From positions 103,464,499-103,528,498 of the forward strand of contig NC_085048.1 of assembly GCF_963662255.1 (NCBI RefSeq): DNA of 64,000 bases, written 5' to 3'. This document shows, piece after piece, positions 57,938 through 64,000 of this stretch (position 1 is its first letter; each line of letters begins with the position of its first letter). The position numbers and the translations under genes were made by a program. The notes beneath the pieces are model-generated. The model was not told the DNA's origin. It worked only from the letters and a program-made list of their open reading frames with translations, and ran no database searches. Origin of the DNA: Cinclus cinclus. Taxonomy: Eukaryota; Chordata; Aves; Passeriformes; Cinclidae.

Positions 57938-60900
57938 TAAATGTTCAACTGTAAAAGCTCTCTGGGAATGAATTCCCTCTAATAATGTTTGTTTGTTTTT
58001 ACCTTCTTTTAAGAGCAAACCTCAATTATGCATCTGCCAAAGGAAAGGAGAGCATTTAGTCCACTTGTTGGGGGCTTTAGGATTTGATGAAGGGCTTTAA
58101 AGGGAACTTGAAGGCTAAATTGCTCTTGACATTTTGGTTTTCTCTGAATTTAATACATCTGTATTTTTGGAAAGGCTTGATGATAGGAGACAATTTTTCC
58201 ATGCTCCAGTATCTGACAAGATATTTCTTTCAGTTCACTGTGACATTCCTGCTGAATTTACGATAGAAGGCTCCATTTTTTTGCAGCTTTATCCTGAGCT
58301 CACCTTACTCTCCAAACTCACTCACGCTTCAAAAAGGAAAAGGCAGCTGTGTGATCACTGATCTTGGAACTGGTCCCTGGCTGGATTCTGGAAAAGGCTA
58401 TATCTGTTTTATTTGTGTTTGAAACACGTGTCTGCATTATGGGATGCTTACCTGGAGACAAAAGCTCTTTGCTGGCTTGCACTGCTACCCTTGGTGTTTA
58501 TTGAATGCTAAAATGGCCATGCTTAAGACAACATTGATAAGAAATGTGGCATCTCAGGGTTCTACTTGTCTGTTAGGTTCTAAGTAGAACTGGCCTATCC
58601 AAAGCATACATCCATGAGCTTGCTGGGATAAAAACATGTTGTTCAAGAAAAGGCTTATTTTAAGGAAGATTAAGTTGTCTAGAAATCTTAAGAGATGAGA
58701 ATGAGTCAAACTTTTGCTTGCTTGGTGGTTTTTTATTATATTGGGGTTTTGTTAGTTTTTGATGATATTTTTTTCCCCTCACAGAGAATCTGTCATTATT
58801 TTGTTTTTTTTCTTTTTTTCTTGTTTGCTGTGGGTTTTTGTTCTTAATGATAGAGCCAGGTGCCAACAGCAAACGATTTGCAAAGCTTGTTACAGAGCTC
58901 GATGAGCATCGCAGCTGTTGCTGCAGTTCTGGATCCCTCCAGCTTATGCTAAACTCGCTGCTTTGAAATCCACACAGCCTGCAGTTCATATCCCTGTATC
59001 CCTGATGAAGCTATCCCCACAAATCTAAGGAATGGCTTCTTCCTTTCATCTCCTGCTGGTGGATGTTGCTGGCCTTACACTTGAATTATTTCAGGAATTT
59101 CCTATAGTAGGAAATATAGTAGTACAGTAGGTCTGTACTTGAGCATGACCAGCACTGGAAGTTTGATTTAGGTAATAGAGCACTTTCCATCAATATTTGG
59201 CTCAACAGTCTAAGTCAGGTCTCTGGTGCAAGCTTGGTGCAGTCCAGCCTGATTAATCCAGTATAAATCAGGCTATAAACTCTCTTGTAGTATACATTAA
59301 AAGCCTCAACCAGTCAACTTTGATTGTTCTTGCATGGTCATGCTCTATGTGAGTTTTTATTCCCTTACAGTGCTGTGTGCGGTTTTATGGTCACCATGCT
59401 CAAACTCCTGTGGGAAAAAAGGTGCTGGTAGCTACTTAGTAATTTCTTGTGTCTCTAAACAAATGTTATCTCCTTAGTAAAGTACTTTTCTTCTCATGCT
59501 TTTACATAAGGAACTAGGAAAAATTGTGTCAACAATGGCTGTTTGAGGAGAAATGTTACACGAACCTTTTGGATACTGAGAAATCTCATGTAAAGCAAGA
59601 ACATCTTGACAGGGTATAACTTCACATTTATTCAAAATAAAATTATCATTTATTAAGAAAACAATGTCTGCTGGTGGTAACCCCATTCTGATTTTCTAAA
59701 TTAGCCCTTCTCCACAACAGGCTCATTATCTAGGAAATGACTGCTGCTAGTATGGTATCAAAAGAAAATAGGCACAAGTAGCAGGAAGAATATTATTATT
59801 ATTGCAGCTCCCAGTAGTGCTGCTACCATTAAGATTCTGTGAGAAATTTCATGGGAAGGCTCCTCTTTTCCAATATTTTTTATTTTTACATGACTATAAA
59901 ATCAGAGCAATATAGGAATAGTCCATTTAAGGTCTCAGGTCAGCAGTGTGTGTTTGTTTTGAGCAGCTCTTGAAAAGTAACTTGATACCACCGAGTAGCT
60001 GTTCTGTGATTCCTATGACTGTATTAAGGCAGGGTATTTAAACTGCCTGCTTTTTCCTTTGTAGTGCAATAAATCCACCCATTTTACAATTTCTGTCTGT
60101 ATTTGAGCTCTGCCCATCTCTCTTATCTTCCTCTCATAAACCGGGATTCTGTTGTTGGCTCTATGGAAGGCAGTGACTTGGCAGGAGAGCTGTGACTCAC
60201 TGTTCCCAGCTGGAATTCACTGTTGACATCACTGGACATCAGGATTTTCCTCTGCTGAGGAAAGTTTGTGCTGATTCACATGATTCTGAATGATTGAAAC
60301 TGTCAAGCTCACCGGCAGCTCACAAAGCAAACAAAACAGACTGCAGAAAGTTTCACTGCTTATTTATTTGTGCAGTTCAGTTGCAATTCCAGAGTTCCTT
60401 ACTATGCTACCTAAAATATTTACCCCACAGGGCAAGTGGAGTGAAGTGTTTGCTGTATTCTAAGGAAGTGATGGAGACCTCTTGGAAGTTCAGGAATTCA
60501 GTGTGAGGACATGAGGACAACATGTACCTATTATTTTGTTCTATAGGCAGAAGTGATGTCTGTGAATGGAAAGTGTTTTCTGTGTGTTGGCTCATGTGAA
60601 ATAATTTGGAGGCCTTCATGCAATACCCACTTGTAGAATATCAGTTTTGCCAGGAGAAAAAAGTCCTGGGAATTGATATTCTAATCAGTCTTTTTGTAAA
60701 AGGAACCAAGGATTGAGTGGATCTAAAACCAAATCTACTCTTACAGCAACAAAACTGACCCCTCCAAAGAAGAGAAGCGCTGAGAGGAGAGGGAAGGGGC
60801 TGGAAAGCACATGGCGTCGTCAGTGAGCCTGTTACTGTGGGATCTTAAAGAAATCTGAATTTCTCATGGTCCTCTTCCTGATCCTTTTGCTTTATTTTGC

Positions 60901-61760
60901 TGAAAACCTCTTCTCCCAAGCACTGCTAAGTCAGTGAAACATTTCCAGTGAAGTATTTCCTGACTGAAGTTCTCAGGGGGGCTGAGCAGGGAGCTGCAGC
61001 ACTGCCTGGCATGGGGAGGGGGTACCAGTGATTGGGGAAAAGGCAGCAAACCATGGGCTCATACCTGGGCATGTGCTTGAGGAGAGCTCTGAGCTCATGG
61101 GAAGGAGAGTTTGTGGCCAGTGTGGCTACATGGTGTGGGGAGGAGGAGTGGTGCCCCTGTGAGAGGGGTTTTCTTCCCTACTGGGGCTGGGACTGGGATG
61201 GTGATGTGTTATCTGTGTTACATAAGACAAGATGGGCAAACCTTTTTGGAAATGCAGCCAAGCCTGTGCCCTTCCTCGCTGACAGCGGGATTTTGGTATT
61301 TTTGGGCTCCTGCTGTCTGGGGCTTCAGCTGTCCAGATAGTGTTTGCTTTAGTCTTGTTATGCAAGGACATAAAGTGATGCAAGTACCAGCAAAATGCAA
61401 GTTTGGATTTTGTCTAATTATGACCTCCTTAAGTTAATTTTTATGCATCAAAGCTATTTGACATTTGTCAAAACAAATTCAAGTCCCTGGGAGAGATTTT
61501 ATGACAAACCTTCCATTGATCTGACAGTTTGCTCTCTAGGGAAGGCAGAGTGTGGCTGGCATTAAAGACTTAATGCTTCCAAAGTTCTCCTTTACTTCTG
61601 GTCCCAAGGCAGAGTGGCTGGGCCTGGGCGAAGCGGCTGCCACGGTGGCAGCTGGGAGTTTGACAGTGTTATGAAGAATCGCAACTGTTGAGCAGTGGAT
61701 TGTTACACTGCCGATGACAGCGTTGCAAATTAATTCTGAAATTAACTGAGGGGACATGGA
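57938..61760. other. Non-coding stretch, no gene seen
   Basis: AT-rich to mixed single-copy DNA. Has T-rich runs at 58720-58840, a short (ATT)5 near 59789, and a GC-richer part at 60960-61340 with overlapping frames on both strands (up to 108 codons), unrecognised. A minus-strand pyrimidine-rich acceptor near 58325 leads into a segment with stops in all phases. Confidence 0.55.
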
Positions 61761-61965
61761 GAGGTCCCACTGTTCCTCGGAAACGGAGAGGGCAGTTAAA
61801 ATCAGCGGCGAAGTAGAGGGAGAGGCGCTCCCCGCGTCCTGCCTGGCAGCTGGATGCGAGCGCAGAAAATGCGGATGTGGCAGCCACGCTCACCTCGGGA
61901 ACGCCGAGCTTAGGAAGAGATGTGGAATCCAGGCTGCGAGGTGGGGGCGGGGATATTTGACGTTC
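61761..61965. promoter_or_regulatory. CpG-rich patch with GC box, promoter-like
   Basis: About 17 CpG dinucleotides in roughly 200 bp, against near depletion elsewhere in the window. It includes GGGGGCGGGG (61943-61952, Sp1/KLF type) and TTGACGTT just after it (a CRE half-site word). A minus-strand donor-like CCCGAG before GTGAGC lies at 61884-61894. The 91-codon plus frame (61756-62031) over the patch is Cys/Arg/Gly-rich, with no known domain. A small CpG island, hence an alternative promoter, lncRNA start or enhancer, is the best reading. It is shorter than the usual 500-bp island criterion at full density. Confidence 0.35.
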
Positions 61966-62834
61966 TCTGGTGCTCTGGTAAATGATTTATTGCACCTCCT
62001 GTGTCTCCGAGACGAGAAATTAGTAGGCTGATATTTCACTTCTATTCTTAAAATAACCTGTTGTTTTGCAAAATGAAATAATTTCTTATATAGCAGCCTT
62101 CTCCTTGCCTTTGTCGGATGTTATTCAGCCCAGAGTACTTCCAAATACTCAATATTTTTTCACCCACGTGTGCAGAATGCCGTCTACTTCCAACCTGAGG
62201 TATCATTCACTGATTTGTAGTAGCCATTAACATATGCTTTTCCCATGGTTTGTGTACTTATTCTAAGCATGTGCCTTTTACAATGCAGAACACAAGAGAC
62301 TTGTTTTGTAAGATTAATGAAGGTCACCAAAATTCTCAAAAGTATTCTGATAATTAAGGCTTTGTTTATCAAAAACAAGTTATATTAAGAGCAAAAAGAT
62401 TCATGGTAATTATTCATAATCTTAACAATTCAAGTGTAGCCACCTCATTTGTGCATTTAATTCTTCTTGTTAATGTTTTGCATAAATCTGCATAATTACT
62501 TGAGTTGCCTGTTGTAATTTTGACAGCTACTCAGTTCATGTGCACTAAAGTATATCAAAAGCTTGATGTGCTGAATATTTATAATTTTACGTATGTTCTT
62601 GGGATAATATTTTTTCAACAATATTTTTAGTTATTGTAAAATTGACATGGAATACTTGGAAAGATTGCCAAACAGAGATCTCCATATCAGCATATGATGG
62701 AACTAGAGCAACACTTAAAGGTATAGCACCGAGGTTTGGAGGTATTTTACAGAAAATCCCAGTGAATTGTGTACATTAGCTGTTCTGATCGTTTTCCAGT
62801 GAGTGTGTTGTACTCCACTAACGTAACGGCACCC
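61966..62834. other. Repeat-free AT-rich stretch
   Basis: No gene. CACGTG E-box at 62165-62170. The 62400-62660 part carries homeodomain-type words and is listed separately. The stretch ends at the T26 tract. Confidence 0.6.
62400..62660. promoter_or_regulatory. Candidate enhancer-like block
   Basis: Words visible include GGTAATTATTCATAAT (62406-62421), TTCAAGTG (NK2-type, near 62429), TTTGCATAAATCTGCATAATT (octamer-like, around 62477) and AATATTTATAATTTTA. No simple repeat. The base texture resembles conserved homeodomain/POU-bound enhancers, and the proximity of the CpG patch makes a regulatory role more plausible. Inference only. Confidence 0.2.
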
Positions 62835-62860
62835 TTTTTTTTTTTTTTTTTTTTTTTTTT
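62835..62860. repeat. T26 homopolymer
   Basis: Twenty-six consecutive T residues after GGCACCC, the longest homopolymer in the window. Interpreted above as a possible poly-A tail on the minus strand. Confidence 0.98.
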
Positions 62861-63207
62861 CTGATAGCGTTTTTCAGAGTCTGTTATCTGCCTGTGCAAG
62901 TCCCACTGGATTTTATTCTGGTCCCATACGAAAGAATGCCAGGGGAAAGCGTGGAGCAGCATCAGCATGGGCAGCTCGCCCCGCTGGCAGCACTGCGGCA
63001 CTGCCGAGCTCTCGGGGGGCTCGGATGCTCCCTGCCCTCCATTCAGCCTTTCAGCCAAACAAAACAGCCCCAACAAGAACCCAGCCGGACTTTTGGCTTC
63101 CCAAAATCTCCCACACATGGACATTTTGTGGGTGATGGACTAAGGGTGGCGTTTGTGGGATATACAAAAAGAATAATAGCGTAGTTCAGTCGGGTTGTGG
63201 CACCCTT
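62835..63207 (-). mobile_element. Possible polyadenylated retrocopy, minus strand
   Basis: A pure T26 tract (62835-62860) abuts a GC- and CpG-richer block of about 340 bp, unlike the AT-rich flanks. GGCACCCTT occurs at the left edge (62828-62836, overlapping the T run) and again at 63199-63207, which would be a 9-bp target-site duplication. Read on the minus strand this is a transcript-like sequence ending in A26, with AATAAA (plus 62913-62918) about 52 nt before the tail, further than usual. A minus frame over it includes FPWHSFVWDQNKIQWDLHRQ; no family is recognised. Alternatives: a chance 9-mer, or a GC-rich regulatory block beside a slippage tract. Confidence 0.3.
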
Positions 63208-63725
63208 CACCCACAGTTTTGGGTAGGGGAGGGATTTGCAGAGTGGAAAGGTGGCAGTGACCTCTTCTGCACACAGAATAAATACCCTGTTAGGTAAGGA
63301 CAGCAAATACTGACGGTATTTATAAATATCTTTGTGCTGGTGAATTACAAAGGCAGTTGCTAACTAATTACAGCAGGAAGTTTTCAGTGCATCTGATGAG
63401 TGTCTGGCACAGCGCGGTGTGAATCTTCAGTCGGCTCAAATAACACACATTATTCAGGCTTTTTACAAATGTTGACAAAATGCTGGTTTGAAAATTCTTA
63501 CTCATATCCCTCAAAAATACTGTCTCAGACAGTTTTTGGAAAGACTATGACTATTATTTTTGAAAGCCTGTGTTCTGCACAGTGAAGTTATCAAGTTTTG
63601 CACTTAGGAATAATCTTCCAGTGTGTAAAGCTGGTGTAGAGCTCTGGTGTAAAGCTCTGCTGTAAAAAGTGTGTGCTCACTATTTGGGCATGTTTGGACC
63701 TTACTAAAATAATTGCTGCGCCTCG
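63208..63725. other. Non-coding spacer
   Basis: Single-copy sequence with a 13-bp degenerate tandem repeat at 63623-63670. Frames of up to 61 codons are unrecognised. Confidence 0.6.
63623..63670. repeat. 13-bp degenerate tandem repeat
   Basis: Units GTGTAAAGCTG, GTGTAGAGCTCTG, GTGTAAAGCTCTG and CTGTAAAAAGT follow one another. A short array of about 3.5 copies with a 13-bp period. Confidence 0.85.
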
Positions 63726-63831
63726 TAAACAAAAACCAAAAACCAAAAAAACCCCAAAAACAAACAAAAAACCCCCCAAACAAACCCCAACAAAAACCAC
63801 AAAAACAGCACCAAAAACAAACAAAAAAACC
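63726..63831. repeat. A/C-rich low-complexity tract
   Basis: More than 100 bp of A and C only, apart from one GCA, built of CAAAAAC, CAAACAAA and ACCCC blocks. It is the complement-type mirror of the T/G tract at 19.15-19.27 kb. The Lys/Pro/Thr-rich plus frames and Phe/Gly-rich minus frames across it are artefacts. Confidence 0.95.
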
Positions 63832-64000
63832 CTGCATATTTTTATTAGCTCTTTCATGCAAAAAATCATGGTTTTTTTATGGAAACCAGTTTGCTTTAAG
63901 ACAGACAAAAGGAGGGGATTCCTACTTTAGACATCAGAGCATTGTTTCCTAGCAAAGAGATTTGATATGAATGAAATGCTGTTGTCCAACAGGAGAAGAA
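63832..64000. other. Non-coding end of window
   Basis: AT-rich single-copy sequence with no recognisable feature. Confidence 0.6.

Noticed and set aside
58302..58325. Minus-strand 23-nt segment with strong pyrimidine tract and GTGAGC donor
   Set aside because: All three phases contain stop codons.
1..64000. tRNA, snoRNA, CRISPR, bacterial operon or phage features
   Set aside because: No T-loop GGTTCGA-type words in context, no paired C/D boxes, no spaced direct repeats and no prokaryotic gene organisation were seen.

Overview
The window looks like nuclear DNA of a bird. The strongest evidence is a set of short, degraded CR1 LINE 3' ends, with the diagnostic CATAGAATCATTTGGGTTGGA-type terminus and their reverse complements. 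They sit in otherwise single-copy, AT-rich sequence (roughly 40% GC by eye). No operon-like packing, Shine-Dalgarno sites or mammalian-type repeats (Alu, L1, B1) are seen. I cannot settle the order of bird. Nothing suggests a prokaryotic, plasmid or viral segment.

The window is gene-poor. No long open frame is recognisable as a known protein. The longest ATG-started frame (187 codons, minus strand, 7285 to 6722) and the other frames of 60-170 codons resemble chance frames, or are shadows of GT repeats, poly-C tracts and CR1 copies. The DNA is either intergenic or the inside of a very large intron. A few short splice-bounded open segments could be exons. The better ones are 45647-45721 (+), 57797-57937 (+) and 42712-42738 (+). 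Weaker ones are at 24354 (+), 46014 (+), 2630 (+), 55325 (+), 8707 (-) and 10685 (-). I recognise no protein family in any of them, and they should be read as hypotheses.

Layout: 1-12 kb is single-copy AT-rich DNA with T tracts, a CR1 fragment at 4.3 kb, a (GT)23 microsatellite at 6.2 kb and a 26-bp tandem duplication at 10.3 kb. A three-arm inverted repeat that can fold as a hairpin lies at 12.45-12.54 kb. From 17 to 25 kb there is a C15 run, a T/G-rich tract with a TTG array, a second GT microsatellite, a four-copy 23-bp minisatellite and a 28-bp duplication. CR1 pieces lie at 28.6, 39.7/40.0 (a divergent inverted pair), 44.7 and 46.9-47.1 kb. A C24 run lies at 56.2 kb. The last 2.5 kb differs from the rest: a CpG-rich patch with a GC box (about 61.76-61.97 kb), then a T26 tract followed by a GC-rich block bounded by a possible 9-bp direct repeat (62.83-63.21 kb), and an A/C-rich tract at 63.7-63.8 kb.

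Several stretches carry clusters of homeodomain, AP-1 or octamer-like words and read like vertebrate conserved non-coding enhancers (for example 9.09-9.30, 25.92-26.12, 33.04-33.48 and 62.40-62.66 kb). That is inference only, because conservation cannot be seen in one sequence. No previously undescribed multi-gene system was found. The most unusual items are the possible polyadenylated retrocopy near 63 kb, the CpG patch at 61.9 kb, the 12.5 kb hairpin and the in-phase exon candidates near 45.7 kb.
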